64,000 nt of DNA. It comes from Natronincola peptidivorans. Lineage in GTDB: Bacteria; Bacillota; Clostridia; Peptostreptococcales; Natronincolaceae. Under the pieces are notes generated by a model. It saw only the letters and a program-made list of their open reading frames with translations, had not been told where the DNA came from and ran no database searches. Both the position numbers and the translations under genes were made by a program. Location: assembly GCF_900111615.1 (NCBI RefSeq), contig NZ_FOHU01000012.1, forward strand, positions 1 to 64,000, written 5' to 3'. Within the stretch, counting starts at the first letter, position 1. Each line of letters starts with the position of its first letter. Shown in pieces: positions 8,324 through 19,127 of the stretch.

Positions 8324-9316
8324 ATGGCAAAAATGTATTATGAAAAGGATTGTAACTTAGGATTATTAGCAGGAAAAACAGTAGCGGTATTGGGATATGG
8401 CAGTCAAGGTCATGCCCATGCATTGAACCTACATGAATCAGGAGTTGATGTAGTAGTAGGACTATATACAGGAAGTAAGTCATGGAAACTGGCAGAAGAG
8501 GCTGGGCTAAAGGTAGCGGTGGCAGCAGAAGCAGCAGCACAGGCTGATGTCATTATTATATTGATAAACGATGAAAAACAAGCAGCCCTATATAAAGAAA
8601 GTGTAGAGCCAAACTTAACAGCAGGAAAATACTTAGTCTTTGCCCATGGTTTTAATATTCATTTTGGGCAAATCGTTCCACCGGCGGATGTTAACGTATT
8701 TATGGTAGCACCTAAAGGGCCAGGACACACAGTAAGAAGTCAATACCAAGATGGTAAAGGTGTACCATGTCTAATAGCAGTATATCAAGATGTAACAGGA
8801 GATACAAAGGATATGGCCTTGGCTTATGCAGCGGGATTAGGAGGAGCTAAAGCAGGGATTATTGAAACAACCTTTGAAGAGGAGACAGAAACAGATTTAT
8901 TTGGAGAGCAAGCGGTGCTATGTGGTGGTGTTACAGAATTAATCAAGGCAGGCTTTGATACATTAGTAGAGGCTGGATATCAACCAGAAGTAGCATATTT
9001 TGAGTGTCTTCACGAAATGAAATTAATTGTTGACATGATAAATCAAGGGGGCTTAAGCTATATGAGGTACTCTATAAGTGATACAGCAGAGTATGGAGAC
9101 TACACTGCATCTAGACGTGTTATCACTGAAGATACTAGAGAAGAAATGAAAAAGATTTTAGGTGAAGTTCAAGATGGAAGCTTTGCTAAGAACTGGATAT
9201 TAGAAAATCAAGCAAATCGACCATCCTTTAATGCAAGAAGAAAGATGGAACAAAACCATAAGATCGAAGTGGTTGGAGAAGAACTAAGAAAAATGATGAG
9301 TTGGTTAAAAAAATAA
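8324..9316 (+). CDS. ilvC: ketol-acid reductoisomerase
   Basis: The 330-residue class I enzyme isomerises and reduces acetolactate or acetohydroxybutyrate. The Rossmann motif is [15 protein letters not shown] (residues 22-36), and metal and substrate ligands appear as [12 protein letters not shown] (near 189) and [12 protein letters not shown] (near 226). The coenzyme loop reads GLYTGSKSW, where NADPH-using relatives usually have an arginine two residues after GL; the serines are kept, so preference may be altered. Length is normal (330-340). It follows ilvN by 21 bases. Confidence 0.96.
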   Translation: MAKMYYEKDCNLGLLAGKTVAVLGYGSQGHAHALNLHESGVDVVVGLYTGSKSWKLAEEAGLKVAVAAEAAAQADVIIILINDEKQAALYKESVEPNLTAGKYLVFAHGFNIHFGQIVPPADVNVFMVAPKGPGHTVRSQYQDGKGVPCLIAVYQDVTGDTKDMALAYAAGLGGAKAGIIETTFEEETETDLFGEQAVLCGGVTELIKAGFDTLVEAGYQPEVAYFECLHEMKLIVDMINQGGLSYMRYSISDTAEYGDYTASRRVITEDTREEMKKILGEVQDGSFAKNWILENQANRPSFNARRKMEQNHKIEVVGEELRKMMSWLKK

Positions 9317-9343
9317 TTTAGAAGGTTAGGCGGAGGGATGTAA

Positions 9344-10867
9344 ATGGCAAAGCAAGTGAAAATATTTGATACAACTTTAAGAGATGGAGAACAATCACCA
9401 GGTTGCAGTATGAACCTTCAAGAAAAGCTGGAGCTTGCAAAACAGCTGGAAAGGCTTAAAGTAGATGTAATTGAAGCGGGTTTTGCTATTGCATCCCCTG
9501 GAGATTTTGCAGCAGTTAAAACAATAGCACAAAGCATAAAAAACTCTACTGTGGCAAGCTTAGCTAGAGCTTTGCCAGGAGATATAGATAGAGCATATGA
9601 AGCTGTAAAACATGCAGAATCACCTAGAATTCACACCTTTATTGCAACATCTGATATCCACTTAAAATACAAACTAAAGGCATCCAAAGAAGAGATTTTA
9701 GAAAGGGCAGTAGAAATGGTGAAGTATGCAAAACAGTACTGCAGTGATGTGGAATTCTCTGCTGAAGATGCCTCAAGAAGTGATTGGGAATATCTATATA
9801 AAATATTTGAATCTGTGATTAATGCAGGGGCTACCGTGATTAATATTCCTGATACAGTTGGATATACAACCCCGGATGAATTTTATAATCTTATTTACAA
9901 TATTAAAAATAATGTACCCAACATAGATAAAGCGGAAATATCAGTACATTGCCATAATGATTTAGGGTTAGCTGTGGCCAACACATTGGCAGCTGCTAAA
10001 GCTGGAGCCACCCAGCTAGAATGTACCATTAATGGTTTGGGAGAAAGAGCAGGAAATGCAGCCTTAGAAGAAATTGTTATGACTATAAACACTCGAAAAG
10101 ATATATATGATATGTTTACAAATATTGATACAACCGAGCTTTATCCTTCAAGTCGTTTGGTGAGCAAGCTAACGGGCATGAAAATACAACATAATAAAGC
10201 TATCGTAGGAGATAATGCTTTTGCGCATGAGTCAGGAATTCATCAACATGGGATGCTAGCACATAAGAGTACTTATGAAATAATGACACCTGAATCCGTT
10301 GGACTTACTAAAAATAAACTTGTTTTAGGAAAGCACTCTGGGCACCATGCTTTTGAGGAAAGGTTAAAAACTTTAGGATATCATTTTACCAAGGTAGAAA
10401 TATCTAATCTATTCAAAGAGTTTAAGGTATTGGCCGACAAGAAAAAGGTTATTTATGATAGAGATTTGGAGGCGCTAGTACAGGATAAGACACTAGCTAT
10501 AAAAGAATTATATATATTAAATCAGTTTGTAATTAATAGCGGCAATACCATTACCCCTACTGCAACAGTAAAACTTTTGAAGGAAAAAGTAGAAGTAGAA
10601 GAGGTAGCAACTGGTCATGGTCCTGTGGATGCCGCATTTAAAGCCATTGACAAAATAGTGGGTAATGGATTTACTTTAGAGGATTATTCTCTTCAATCCG
10701 TAACCGAAGGTGAAGACGCTCAGGGAGAAGCAAGTGTTAAGATAAAACTAGACCAGGATATCTATAATGGCAGGGGAGTAAGCACAGATGTAGTAGAAGC
10801 TAGTATTAAAGCTTATATTAACGCCATTAATAAAATGCTAAATGAATTAGAGTGGCACGAGGAGTGA
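9344..10867 (+). CDS. leuA: 2-isopropylmalate synthase
   Basis: The 507-residue enzyme condenses acetyl-CoA with 2-oxoisovalerate, the first committed step to leucine. The HMGL-like TIM barrel begins [17 protein letters not shown] (residues 8-24), the metal-binding [13 protein letters not shown] is near 201, and [14 protein letters not shown] is near 230. The C-terminal third holds the allosteric leucine-binding domain ([19 protein letters not shown]). Length matches long-form LeuA (about 510). Its stop is only a few bases before the cimA start, so translation is probably coupled. Confidence 0.94.
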   Translation: MAKQVKIFDTTLRDGEQSPGCSMNLQEKLELAKQLERLKVDVIEAGFAIASPGDFAAVKTIAQSIKNSTVASLARALPGDIDRAYEAVKHAESPRIHTFIATSDIHLKYKLKASKEEILERAVEMVKYAKQYCSDVEFSAEDASRSDWEYLYKIFESVINAGATVINIPDTVGYTTPDEFYNLIYNIKNNVPNIDKAEISVHCHNDLGLAVANTLAAAKAGATQLECTINGLGERAGNAALEEIVMTINTRKDIYDMFTNIDTTELYPSSRLVSKLTGMKIQHNKAIVGDNAFAHESGIHQHGMLAHKSTYEIMTPESVGLTKNKLVLGKHSGHHAFEERLKTLGYHFTKVEISNLFKEFKVLADKKKVIYDRDLEALVQDKTLAIKELYILNQFVINSGNTITPTATVKLLKEKVEVEEVATGHGPVDAAFKAIDKIVGNGFTLEDYSLQSVTEGEDAQGEASVKIKLDQDIYNGRGVSTDVVEASIKAYINAINKMLNELEWHEE

Positions 10868-10872
10868 GGTTC

Positions 10873-12462
10873 ATGAATAATAAAATTGAAATATTTGATT
10901 CTACACTGAGAGACGGAGCTCAAGCAGAAGGCATTTCTTTTTCTGTTGAAGATAAAATTAAAATCGTTAGGGCATTGGATAAACTGGGTATCAGCTACGT
11001 TGAAGCTGGTAACCCAGGTTCAAATCCCAAAGATTTAGAGTTTTTTAAACGCATCAAAAACGAAAAATTTAAATATACAAAGCTTACGGCTTTTGGAAGC
11101 ACTAGAAGGGCCAATATAGCTACAGAAGAAGACGATAATCTTCAATCACTACTAGATGCTAATACTCCTGCAGTAGCAATTTTTGGAAAATCATGGGATT
11201 ATCATGTGACAGAGATTATAAAAACCACCTTAGAAGAAAATTTAGCTATGATTAAGGATACCATTGCCTTTTTGAAAAGCAAGGGTAAGGAAGTAGTTTT
11301 TGATGCTGAACACTTTTATGATGGATATAAATCTAATCCTGAATACGCTTTAGCTTCCTTGGAGGCGGCAAAGGAAGGTGGAGCGGATTGGCTAGTACTT
11401 TGCGAAACCAATGGCGGTGCTTTCCCAGATGAAATATACCGGATTACGAAGGAAGTTGTTAATAAATTTCCCATAAAGGTAGGAATTCATTGTCATAATG
11501 ATGGGGGAATGGCTGTTGCAAATACGATTATGGCTGTAGAAGCAGGAGCAACACAGGTACAAGGAACCTATATAGGCTTTGGAGAACGATGTGGAAATGT
11601 GAATCTAAGTACTGTGATTGCTAATCTACAGTTAAAACGAGAAAAAAAATGTATCTTAGAAGACCAGATGGTTAATTTAACTTCAACTGCAAGATTATTA
11701 GCAGAAGTAGCTAATATAGCCATGAATGAAAGAGAACCCTATATCGGTAACTCTGCCTTTGCCCACAAAGGTGGAATGCATATTGATGGAGTTAGTAAAT
11801 CCCCAAAATCATTTGAGCATATAGATCCACGAAAAGTTGGTAACAAAAGACGCGTATTAATGTCAGAAGTTTCTGGAAAAAGCACGCTATTATCGAAAAT
11901 GCAAAAAGTTAATCCAAACATAAAAAAGAATTCTCCAGAGACACAGAATCTTATAGATACATTGAAAAAATTAGAACATGAAGGTTATCAGTTTGAAGGC
12001 GCTGAGAGTACTTTTGAGTTAGTTATTAGAAAACATTTAGGAAAGTATAAACCCTTCTTTGAACTAAAATATTATAAAATTATTGAAGAAAATCATGCTA
12101 GGGGAGATAACACATCTTCAGCTTTGGTAAAGATTACTGTAGATGGAAAAGATGAAATGACCGTAGCTGAGGGAGTAGGCCCAGTAAATGCTTTAGATAA
12201 AGCCCTTAGAAAAGCGTTAGAAACCTTTTATCCACAGCTAAAGGAAGTATATTTGAAGGATTATAAAGTGAGAGTGTTAGATACGGATACAGCTACAGAA
12301 GCAAAGGTTAGGGTTTTGATCGAATCAACAGATGGTTATAATCTTTGGACAACAGTTGGAGTTTCTACAGATATTATTGAAGCAAGTTGGATTGCTTTAG
12401 TAGACTCCATTGAATATAAATTGATTAAGGATATAGAAGAAAAAGTTAGGGCGTATATTTGA
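10873..12462 (+). CDS. cimA: (R)-citramalate synthase
   Basis: The 529-residue product is a LeuA paralogue of the CimA type, which condenses pyruvate with acetyl-CoA to citramalate and so makes 2-oxobutyrate for isoleucine without threonine deaminase. The catalytic barrel opens [20 protein letters not shown], and the metal-site motif is [15 protein letters not shown]. The AQAEG sequence after the DGA turn, where LeuA has EQSPG, is typical of the CimA group. A C-terminal regulatory domain is present ([17 protein letters not shown]). ATG 10873 is preferred over an upstream in-frame start inside leuA because a ribosome site (GAGGAGTGAG) precedes it. It lies between leuA and leuC, which also perform the citramalate steps. 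Confidence 0.9.
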   Translation: MNNKIEIFDSTLRDGAQAEGISFSVEDKIKIVRALDKLGISYVEAGNPGSNPKDLEFFKRIKNEKFKYTKLTAFGSTRRANIATEEDDNLQSLLDANTPAVAIFGKSWDYHVTEIIKTTLEENLAMIKDTIAFLKSKGKEVVFDAEHFYDGYKSNPEYALASLEAAKEGGADWLVLCETNGGAFPDEIYRITKEVVNKFPIKVGIHCHNDGGMAVANTIMAVEAGATQVQGTYIGFGERCGNVNLSTVIANLQLKREKKCILEDQMVNLTSTARLLAEVANIAMNEREPYIGNSAFAHKGGMHIDGVSKSPKSFEHIDPRKVGNKRRVLMSEVSGKSTLLSKMQKVNPNIKKNSPETQNLIDTLKKLEHEGYQFEGAESTFELVIRKHLGKYKPFFELKYYKIIEENHARGDNTSSALVKITVDGKDEMTVAEGVGPVNALDKALRKALETFYPQLKEVYLKDYKVRVLDTDTATEAKVRVLIESTDGYNLWTTVGVSTDIIEASWIALVDSIEYKLIKDIEEKVRAYI

Positions 12463-12482
12463 TTTTACAGGAGGATGAAAAA

Positions 12483-13745
12483 ATGGGAATGACAATGACG
12501 CAAAAAATATTGGCAGCACATGCGGGCTTAGAAGTTGTAAAAGCAGGAGAGCTTATACAAGCAGATTTAGATCTAGTTTTAGGAAATGATATTACAACTC
12601 CAGTGGCAGTTAAGGAGTTTGAAAAAATAGGAGTTAAAGAAGTATTTGACAAGAAAAAGGTAGCGATTGTACCTGATCACTTTACCCCTAATAAAGATAT
12701 AAAAACTGCTGAACAATGTAAAATGATTCGTGAATTTGCTCATGAAAAAGAAGTAGAAAATTATTTCGAAGTGGGTGAGATGGGAATAGAGCATGGCCTT
12801 ATCCCAGAAAAAGGTTTAGTAGTACCAGGTGATGTAGTCATTGGTGCGGATTCGCATACCTGTACCTATGGAGCACTAGGAGCCTTTTCAACGGGAATTG
12901 GAAGCACAGATATGGCAGCTGGAATGGCGACGGGAAAATGTTGGTTTAAAGTGCCATCAGCTATCAAATTTGTGTTGAAGGGTAAGCCCTCAAAATGGGT
13001 AAGTGGCAAAGATATTATTTTGCATATCATTGGAATGATAGGCGTGGATGGAGCCCTTTATAAATCAATGGAATTTGTTGGTGAAGGTGTAAGTAATCTA
13101 TCAATGGATGATCGATTTGCAATGGCGAATATGGCAATTGAAGCTGGAGGAAAGAATGGCATTTTTATGGTGGATGACAAAACCTTAGCTTATGTGAAAG
13201 AGCATTCATCGAAAGACTATACTATTTATACAGCAGATGAAGATGCAGAATATGATAATGTTTACGAAATTGATTTAAGTGCTGTTCGACCAACAATTGC
13301 ATTTCCACATTTACCAGATAACACAAGAACCATTGATGAAGTAGGAGATGTTAAAATTGACCAAGTAGTGATTGGATCCTGTACCAATGGTAGAATAGAA
13401 GATTTACGGGTAGCGGCTGAGATTCTTAAAGATAAGAAAGTAGCTAAAGGTCTTAGAGTAATTGTTTTCCCTGTAACACAAAAAGTATATCTTCAAGCTT
13501 TACAGGAAGGACTAATTGAAACCTTTATAAAAGCTAATGTAGTAGTAAGCACACCAACCTGTGGACCTTGTTTAGGTGGGCATATGGGAATTCTGGCAAA
13601 GGGAGAAAGAGCAATTGCCACAACCAATAGAAATTTTGTCGGTAGAATGGGACATCCGGAATCTGAAGTATATTTAGCAAGTCCAGCTGTAGCAGCAGCT
13701 TCAGCATTAACAGGAAAAATTTCAAATCCAGAAGATATAGCATAA
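12483..13745 (+). CDS. leuC: 3-isopropylmalate dehydratase large subunit
   Basis: The 420-residue aconitase-family subunit carries the 4Fe-4S cluster. It isomerises isopropylmalate and, in the citramalate route, citramalate. Cluster ligands are visible as GSCTNGR (near residue 299) and [13 protein letters not shown] (near 359); the substrate region [21 protein letters not shown] is near 120. Length matches the short LeuC/homoaconitase-like class (about 420). ATG 12483 is chosen because GGAGG lies at the right spacing; an in-frame ATG 24 bases upstream overlaps cimA and has none. It pairs with leuD directly downstream. Confidence 0.95.
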   Translation: MGMTMTQKILAAHAGLEVVKAGELIQADLDLVLGNDITTPVAVKEFEKIGVKEVFDKKKVAIVPDHFTPNKDIKTAEQCKMIREFAHEKEVENYFEVGEMGIEHGLIPEKGLVVPGDVVIGADSHTCTYGALGAFSTGIGSTDMAAGMATGKCWFKVPSAIKFVLKGKPSKWVSGKDIILHIIGMIGVDGALYKSMEFVGEGVSNLSMDDRFAMANMAIEAGGKNGIFMVDDKTLAYVKEHSSKDYTIYTADEDAEYDNVYEIDLSAVRPTIAFPHLPDNTRTIDEVGDVKIDQVVIGSCTNGRIEDLRVAAEILKDKKVAKGLRVIVFPVTQKVYLQALQEGLIETFIKANVVVSTPTCGPCLGGHMGILAKGERAIATTNRNFVGRMGHPESEVYLASPAVAAASALTGKISNPEDIA

Positions 13746-13759
13746 GGAGGCAAGAATAA

Positions 13760-14248
13760 ATGAGGGCACAAGGAACAGTTTTTAAATATGGTAACAATGT
13801 AGATACTGATGTCATTATCCCTGCTAGGTACCTAAATACTTCAGATCCAGAGGAACTAGCGAAGCATTGTATGGAAGACATTGACGAAGGTTTTCAGCAA
13901 AAAGTAAAATCGGGAGATATCATTGTAGCAGATAAAAATTTTGGCTGTGGATCATCAAGAGAGCATGCGCCTATAGCCATAAAAGCGGCAGGTATATCCT
14001 GTGTTATAGCCAGTTCTTTTGCAAGAATTTTTTATAGGAACGCCATAAATATTGGGCTGCCTATTTTAGAGTGTGAAGAAGCAGTAAAAAGTATTGATGC
14101 TGGTGATGAAATTGAAGTGGACTTTAAGGCGGGTACTATTTACAATGTCACTAAAGAACAATCTTACCAGGCACAAGGATTTCCAGAGTTCATGCAGAAA
14201 CTTATGGCTGCTGACGGCTTAATTGGATATATTAGAGGTAATTTGTAG
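13760..14248 (+). CDS. leuD: 3-isopropylmalate dehydratase small subunit
   Basis: The 162-residue swivel-domain subunit pairs with LeuC. Signature text is [16 protein letters not shown] (residues 10-25), with the dehydratase substrate loop [18 protein letters not shown] near 57 and the [19 protein letters not shown] block near 85. Length is normal for the short LeuD class. It sits 14 bases after leuC with a good ribosome site. Confidence 0.96.
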   Translation: MRAQGTVFKYGNNVDTDVIIPARYLNTSDPEELAKHCMEDIDEGFQQKVKSGDIIVADKNFGCGSSREHAPIAIKAAGISCVIASSFARIFYRNAINIGLPILECEEAVKSIDAGDEIEVDFKAGTIYNVTKEQSYQAQGFPEFMQKLMAADGLIGYIRGNL

Positions 14249-14274
14249 AAAGCAATGGATATGGAGGAATAAGT

Positions 14275-15354
14275 ATGAGGTATAGTATAGCCACAATTCC
14301 AGGAGACGGAATCGGACCAGAAGTAATACAAGAAACTATTTTAGTGTTAAATAAGGTTGGAGAAATATTTGGTCACCAAATGGATTTTCAAGAAGTCTTG
14401 GCTGGAGGTATCGCTATCGATAAAACAGGAATGCCTCTTCCAAAGGAAACCATAGAGATCTGTAGAAATAGTGATGCAGTGTTATTAGGGGCAGTTGGAG
14501 GACCTAAATGGGATAACTTATCGGGAGATAAAAGGCCAGAAAGAGCGTTGCTGGGGTTAAGAGAAGCCTTAGGTCTATATGCAAATATTCGACCGGCAGT
14601 CTTATATCAAGCATTAAAGGAAGCATCTCCCTTGAGAAGTGATATCGTTGAAAAAGGTATTGATATCTGTGTTGTAAGAGAGCTAACAGGGGGAATATAT
14701 TTTGGAGACAGAGGTCGAAACAAGGAAGGAAAAATGGGAGAATCAGCCTATGACACAGAATCCTATAGTGTTGGAGAGGTAGAACGAATTGCAAGATCTG
14801 CTTTTGAAATAGCTAGAAAAAGAAATAGAAAAGTAACAAGTGTAGATAAAGCCAATGTGTTGGAGAGTTCAAGATTATGGCGTTCTGTAATTGTAGAACT
14901 ATCTAAGGATTATCCTGATGTTGCATTAGATCATATGTATATTGATAATGCAGCAATGCAATTAATAAGAGATCCCCAACAGTTTGATGTTATAGTTACC
15001 ACCAATATGTTTGGAGATATTCTATCAGATGAAGCTAGTATGATTACAGGATCTATAGGAATGTTACCTTCAGCCAGTTTGGGAGAAGGTAGTTTAGGAA
15101 TGTATGAACCGATTCATGGGTCAGCACCAGACATTGCAGGAGAAGATAAAGCTAACCCTATTGCAACCATTTTATCTTCTGCTATGATGTTACGTTTTTC
15201 CTTTGCTTTAGAAGAAGAAGCTAAAGCTATAGAAAATGCAGTAATGAAAGTACTAGAAAACAATTATCGAACAGGAGATATTATTAGCAAAGGGATGACA
15301 CTGGTTGGAACAAAGGAAATGGGTAGATTGATACTACAAGAATTAGCCAAATAG
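14275..15354 (+). CDS. leuB: 3-isopropylmalate dehydrogenase
   Basis: The 359-residue NAD-dependent decarboxylating dehydrogenase acts on isopropylmalate and, in the citramalate route, on methylmalate. Motifs are [13 protein letters not shown] (residues 8-20), AVGGPKWD near 73, [14 protein letters not shown] near 138, and the metal/NAD block [30 protein letters not shown] near 238. It ends with [20 protein letters not shown]-type text. Length is normal (about 355-360). Confidence 0.96.
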   Translation: MRYSIATIPGDGIGPEVIQETILVLNKVGEIFGHQMDFQEVLAGGIAIDKTGMPLPKETIEICRNSDAVLLGAVGGPKWDNLSGDKRPERALLGLREALGLYANIRPAVLYQALKEASPLRSDIVEKGIDICVVRELTGGIYFGDRGRNKEGKMGESAYDTESYSVGEVERIARSAFEIARKRNRKVTSVDKANVLESSRLWRSVIVELSKDYPDVALDHMYIDNAAMQLIRDPQQFDVIVTTNMFGDILSDEASMITGSIGMLPSASLGEGSLGMYEPIHGSAPDIAGEDKANPIATILSSAMMLRFSFALEEEAKAIENAVMKVLENNYRTGDIISKGMTLVGTKEMGRLILQELAK

Positions 15355-15399
15355 TAAAAGCCTAGTATGAAGATAGATGTCTGATAGAGGGAGGGAAAG

Positions 15400-17070
15400 A
15401 TGATGCAATTAAATGGTGCAGAAATATTGATGGAATGTTTAAAGGAACAAGGTGTAGATACTATTTTTGGTTATCCTGGAGGTGCTGTCATAAATATTTA
15501 TGATGCTCTCTACAAATACCAGAATGATATAAGACATATATTGACTTCCCATGAACAGGGAGCGTCTCATGCTGCTGATGGTTATGCACGAGCTACTGGA
15601 AAGGTAGGCGTATGCTTAGCTACCTCAGGACCAGGAGCTACTAATCTAGTTACAGGTATTGCAACTGCATATATGGACTCCGTACCGATGGTAGCAATCA
15701 CAGGAAATGTTCCTTTAGCCCTATTAGGAAAGGATAGCTTTCAAGAGGTAGATATAACTGGAATTACAATGCCGATTACTAAACATAATTTTATTGTTAA
15801 AGATGTTAACGATTTAGCAGCAACGATTAGAAGGGCGTTTTATATTGCTCAAGAAGGAAGACCAGGGCCTGTTCTAGTGGATATTCCAAAGGATATCACT
15901 GCACAAATAACAGAATATATAAAAGAAAAACCGAGGGTTGTTAATAAAGCAGTAGAAAATATAACAAAGGAAGATATAAACAATGCTCTTAAGTTACTAA
16001 AAGAAGCCAATAAGCCTCTCATTTATGTTGGAGGGGGTGTAAATCATGCCGATGCCAATGGAGATTTAGTAGCCTTTGCAGAGACTATTAAGGCACCTGT
16101 CTGTAGCAGCTTGATGGGATTAGGAGGTTTTCCTGGAGATCATAAGCTATTTACAGGAATGATTGGCATGCATGGAACGAAACCCTCAAATCTGGCAGCT
16201 ACCCAATGTGATTTATTAATAGCTATAGGAGCAAGGTTTAGTGATAGAGTTATAAGCAAGATGGAGGCTTTCGCACCGCGGGCAAAGATTCTTCATATAG
16301 ATATTGATCCTGCTGAAATCAATAAAAACATAAAAACCCATTATTGTATTATTGGAGATGTAAAGGAAGTAATTAAAAGAATTAATGAAAAACTCAATCC
16401 TATGAATAGGACTGAATGGATTAATCAAATTGATGAATGGAAAAATAGTTTTCCTTTAAGCTATAAAACCAATGGCGCTTTAAAGCCTCAAGCCGTGCTG
16501 GAGAAAATTTATAATATCACAAAGGGAGATGCTGTTATTACTACAGAGGTAGGACAAAATCAAATTTGGGCTGCTCAGTATTATAAATATACCAAATCAA
16601 GAACCTTTATCTCCTCTGGAGGTTTAGGTACTATGGGGTATGGGTTAGGGGCTTGTATAGGGGCACAGCTGGCTCAACCAGAGAAACAAGTGATTAATAT
16701 TGCAGGAGATGGTAGCTTTCAAATGAACTGTAATGAATTAGCTACAGCGGTAAAATATAACTTACCAATCATCATCGTGATTTTAAACAATGGTGTATTA
16801 GGCATGGTAAGACAATGGCAAAAACTATTTTATGATAAACGATATTCCCAAACTACCTTAGGAAGATCTACTGATATCATTAAATTAGCAGAAGCCTACG
16901 GAGCTAAAGGTTATGAAATTACAAATGAAGTAGAGTTTGAAAATGCCTTTAAAGAAGCATTAGAAGCTAAAGAACCTGTTGTTATTAATTGCATTATAGA
17001 TGAAGAAGACAATGTATTTCCAATCGTACCACCAGGGGCTGCAATAGAGAAAGTAATAACAGAGGAATAA
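15400..17070 (+). CDS. ilvB: acetolactate synthase catalytic (large) subunit
   Basis: The 556-residue thiamine-diphosphate enzyme makes acetolactate and acetohydroxybutyrate. The catalytic glutamate lies in TSHEQGASHAADGYARATG near residue 48, the FAD-associated middle domain starts around 195, and the ThDP/Mg motif is NIAGDGSFQMNCNELATAVKYN near 428. It is the last gene of the ilv-leu operon, about 45 bases after leuB, with a strong ribosome site (GAGGGAGGG). Two adjacent ATG codons (15400 and 15403) are both possible. The pathway still needs ilvD (dihydroxyacid dehydratase), which is not in the window. Confidence 0.96.
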   Translation: MMQLNGAEILMECLKEQGVDTIFGYPGGAVINIYDALYKYQNDIRHILTSHEQGASHAADGYARATGKVGVCLATSGPGATNLVTGIATAYMDSVPMVAITGNVPLALLGKDSFQEVDITGITMPITKHNFIVKDVNDLAATIRRAFYIAQEGRPGPVLVDIPKDITAQITEYIKEKPRVVNKAVENITKEDINNALKLLKEANKPLIYVGGGVNHADANGDLVAFAETIKAPVCSSLMGLGGFPGDHKLFTGMIGMHGTKPSNLAATQCDLLIAIGARFSDRVISKMEAFAPRAKILHIDIDPAEINKNIKTHYCIIGDVKEVIKRINEKLNPMNRTEWINQIDEWKNSFPLSYKTNGALKPQAVLEKIYNITKGDAVITTEVGQNQIWAAQYYKYTKSRTFISSGGLGTMGYGLGACIGAQLAQPEKQVINIAGDGSFQMNCNELATAVKYNLPIIIVILNNGVLGMVRQWQKLFYDKRYSQTTLGRSTDIIKLAEAYGAKGYEITNEVEFENAFKEALEAKEPVVINCIIDEEDNVFPIVPPGAAIEKVITEE

Positions 17071-17314
17071 TCAATGAGTTTAATACTTCTGAACAATAAA
17101 AACAACATCAAAAAGACTTCTAGTTGTTCTTAATATTAATAAATATAAACCATCATACATATGCTCTAAATTTTAATGTGCCAAGAGTTACATTGCACCC
17201 CACAGTTTTGCGTAAAACTGAGACCATGTATACTTAAATGTAGCTTTAGATCTGCATGTCTTTGATTCTAGAAAGATAAAGCATTTAATATTTATGGGTG
17301 AGGTGAATAAATGC

Positions 17315-17740
17315 ATGAAAAAGATAATATTAATAGGTGCATCAGGATGTGGCAAAACCACCCTTGCTCAAGCTATCAATCAATTGCCTCTAATCTATAA
17401 AAAAACACAAACAGTTGAGCATATTTGCCATGTCTTAGATACCCCTGGAGAATATATTGAAAACAGAAATTATTATTCTGCGTTGATTGTATCCTCTAAT
17501 GATTCTGATATTGTAGGACTTGTACAGGATGCTACGAAAATAGAAACTGTATTCCCACCTAATTTTGCTACGATGTTCACAAAACCTGTTGTAGGAATAA
17601 TAACTAAAGTTGATTGCTTCAACAAAAAGGCTAAAATTGCTGAAAAATTATTAAAAAATGCAGGAGCGCAAAGAGTTTTTAAAGTAAGCAGCCTTACAGG
17701 AGAGGGGATAAAGGAGATAACGTTATTTCTTACAAATTAA
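17315..17740 (+). CDS. eutP: EutP/PduV-like small GTPase-fold protein
   Basis: The 141-residue protein has a P-loop (GASGCGKT, residues 7-14), a G3-like DTPGEY near 45 and a TKVD G4 motif near 106, placing it in the EutP/PduV family. EutP has been reported to have acetate kinase activity, alongside EutQ, in ethanolamine metabolism, and PduV-type relatives associate with the shell. Here it is the only full-length candidate for that reaction, since the EutQ-like gene lacks its cupin. ATG 17315 is chosen: GAGGTG lies nine bases upstream, whereas an in-frame ATG 21 bases earlier has no ribosome site. It opens the eut locus. Confidence 0.88.
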   Translation: MKKIILIGASGCGKTTLAQAINQLPLIYKKTQTVEHICHVLDTPGEYIENRNYYSALIVSSNDSDIVGLVQDATKIETVFPPNFATMFTKPVVGIITKVDCFNKKAKIAEKLLKNAGAQRVFKVSSLTGEGIKEITLFLTN

Positions 17741-17849
17741 TGTTTTATAATAGTAAGTAATGGTCTTTTATCTCCTGTAATATTACCAAATATTTTGGAT
17801 TTTGAGGTAGAATTTCTTTCATAAAGTTAAATTGAAAAAATATTTTTAA

Positions 17850-17878
17850 TTGTATTGATAAAGAATGTATAGTATAAT
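17850..17878 (+). promoter_or_regulatory. candidate promoter of the eutS leader
   Basis: TTGTAT (17850-17855) and TATAAT (17873-17878) are 17 bases apart, so transcription would start about 25 bases before the first leader hairpin. Confidence 0.55.
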
Positions 17879-17909
17879 TTAATCAACATAAAAATAATCT
17901 GAATATTCA

Positions 17910-17981
17910 ATTACACAAAGGCGTGTAATAGAAAGCGATGAAGCTTCTAAAGGATAGAGATACATTCTTAGGAAGCTTTTT
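17910..17981 (+). promoter_or_regulatory. EutV (ANTAR) antitermination leader before eutS
   Basis: Hairpin 1 is ATTACAC/GTGTAAT (17910-17929) with hexaloop AAAGGC, which has A at position 1 and G at position 4, as recognised by EutV. Hairpin 2 at about 17945-17959 exposes AAAGGAT, again A1 and G4. Its 5' arm overlaps the terminator arm AAGCTTCT (17941-17948), which pairs with GGAAGCTT (17971-17978) before a T run. EutV binding to both loops should block the terminator. Confidence 0.75.
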
Positions 17982-18019
17982 ATGCATTTTAAAGCTATTA
18001 TTAGGTGGTGAAAAGATAA

Positions 18020-18364
18020 ATGGAAGAAAAACAAAGAGTTATACAGGAGTATGTCCCCGGAAAACAAATAACTCTTGCCCATTTAATAGCAAGCCCTGAA
18101 AGAGGTATATATAAAAAATTAGGACTAACAGAGGACTATAGAGAAGCCATTGGCATTCTAACCATAACTCCTAGCGAAGCAGCTATCATAGCAGCAGATG
18201 TTGCTACAAAGGCTGCTGGTGTAGAGATAGGTTTTTTAGATAGATTTAGCGGGTCGTTGGTTATAACTGGAGATGTAGCTAGTGTAGAGTCTGGACTTCG
18301 GGAGGTCATTCATGTCTTACAAAGTGTATTAGGATTTACCCCTAGTCATCTAACAAAATCATAG
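18020..18364 (+). CDS. eutS: EutS-like BMC shell protein (hexameric, permuted)
   Basis: The 114-residue protein is a bacterial-microcompartment hexamer subunit of the circularly permuted EutS/PduU group. Typical blocks are [21 protein letters not shown] (start) and [51 protein letters not shown]. Length matches the family (about 110-116). It is the first shell gene and lies behind an ANTAR-controlled terminator. ATG 18020 follows AGGTGGTG. Confidence 0.92.
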   Translation: MEEKQRVIQEYVPGKQITLAHLIASPERGIYKKLGLTEDYREAIGILTITPSEAAIIAADVATKAAGVEIGFLDRFSGSLVITGDVASVESGLREVIHVLQSVLGFTPSHLTKS

Positions 18365-18515
18365 TAGATTTTACTTTAGTGGACAAAGTGGTGCTAATGT
18401 TAAATTATTAAGCATATATTGTTTTACAAGCATACATCTAAGACAAAGATGTATTAAAATACATAAGATAGCTAACAACAAGATGATCAAACCTTTATAA
18501 AAAGGGGGAGAAGAA

Positions 18516-19085
18516 ATGTACAAAAATATAGTAATAGCCGATGATGAGCCTATTACTAGGATGGATCTTGCTGAGATGCTCAAGGAAGCTGGCTACAGTG
18601 TAGTAGGAGAAGCTTCTGATGGATTTGATGCAGTAGAGCTTTGTAGAAAACTAAGACCTGATTTAGTGTTAATGGATGTGAAAATGCCTTTGTTAGATGG
18701 ATTAAAGGCTTCTAAGGTTATTACTCAAGAAGGTTTAGCAAAGTCAGTAGTATTATTGACGGCCTATAGTGGAAGAGAATTCATAGAACAGGCTAAAGAA
18801 GCGGGTGTAATGGGTTATATTATTAAACCTATTGATGAGAAATCTCTTATGCCAGCTATAGAAGTGGCCCTTTGCAAAGGCAAAGAGATTGAACAAATGA
18901 AAAAAGATATAGAATTTATCAGAGAACAACTGGAAACTAGGAAAACAGTAGAAAAAGCAAAAGGGATTTTAATGAAAAAATATCAAATATCAGAGGAAGA
19001 GGCATATAAAAGAATAAGAAAGCTTAGTATGGATAAACGTTGTGCTATGAAACAAATTGCATCTACCATTGTGATTAATCAATAA
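18516..19085 (+). CDS. eutV: response regulator EutV with ANTAR RNA-binding domain
   Basis: The 189-residue protein has a receiver domain (residues 1-120; acidic pocket Asp9-Asp10, phosphoacceptor Asp54 in LVLMDVKMP, conserved Lys near 106 in IIKPID) and a C-terminal ANTAR domain (about 130-186) with the typical AKGILMKKYQISEEEAYKRIRKLS core. Phosphorylated EutV dimerises and binds paired A1/G4 hexaloop hairpins in nascent RNA, preventing termination. Both predicted target leaders (17910-17981 and 20539-20625) flank this gene pair. The strong GGGGGAG ribosome site supports the start. Confidence 0.93.
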   Translation: MYKNIVIADDEPITRMDLAEMLKEAGYSVVGEASDGFDAVELCRKLRPDLVLMDVKMPLLDGLKASKVITQEGLAKSVVLLTAYSGREFIEQAKEAGVMGYIIKPIDEKSLMPAIEVALCKGKEIEQMKKDIEFIREQLETRKTVEKAKGILMKKYQISEEEAYKRIRKLSMDKRCAMKQIASTIVINQ

Positions 19086-19127
19086 AAAGCAAGAAGTATT
19101 TCAATAAACAAAGATGGGTGGCAGGGT

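Noticed and set aside
17086-17131. possible terminator after ilvB (GAACAA with TTGTTC)
   Set aside because: Only six paired bases around a large loop and no T run; too weak to list.
17201-17222. hairpin CAGTTT-TGCGTA-AAACTG upstream of eutP
   Set aside because: It looks like an ANTAR target in size, but the loop begins with T rather than A and no partner hairpin or terminator is nearby.
18431-18456. hairpin ATACATCT/AGATGTAT before eutV
   Set aside because: The loop is seven bases (AAGACAA) without G at position 4, there is no second hairpin and no terminator.
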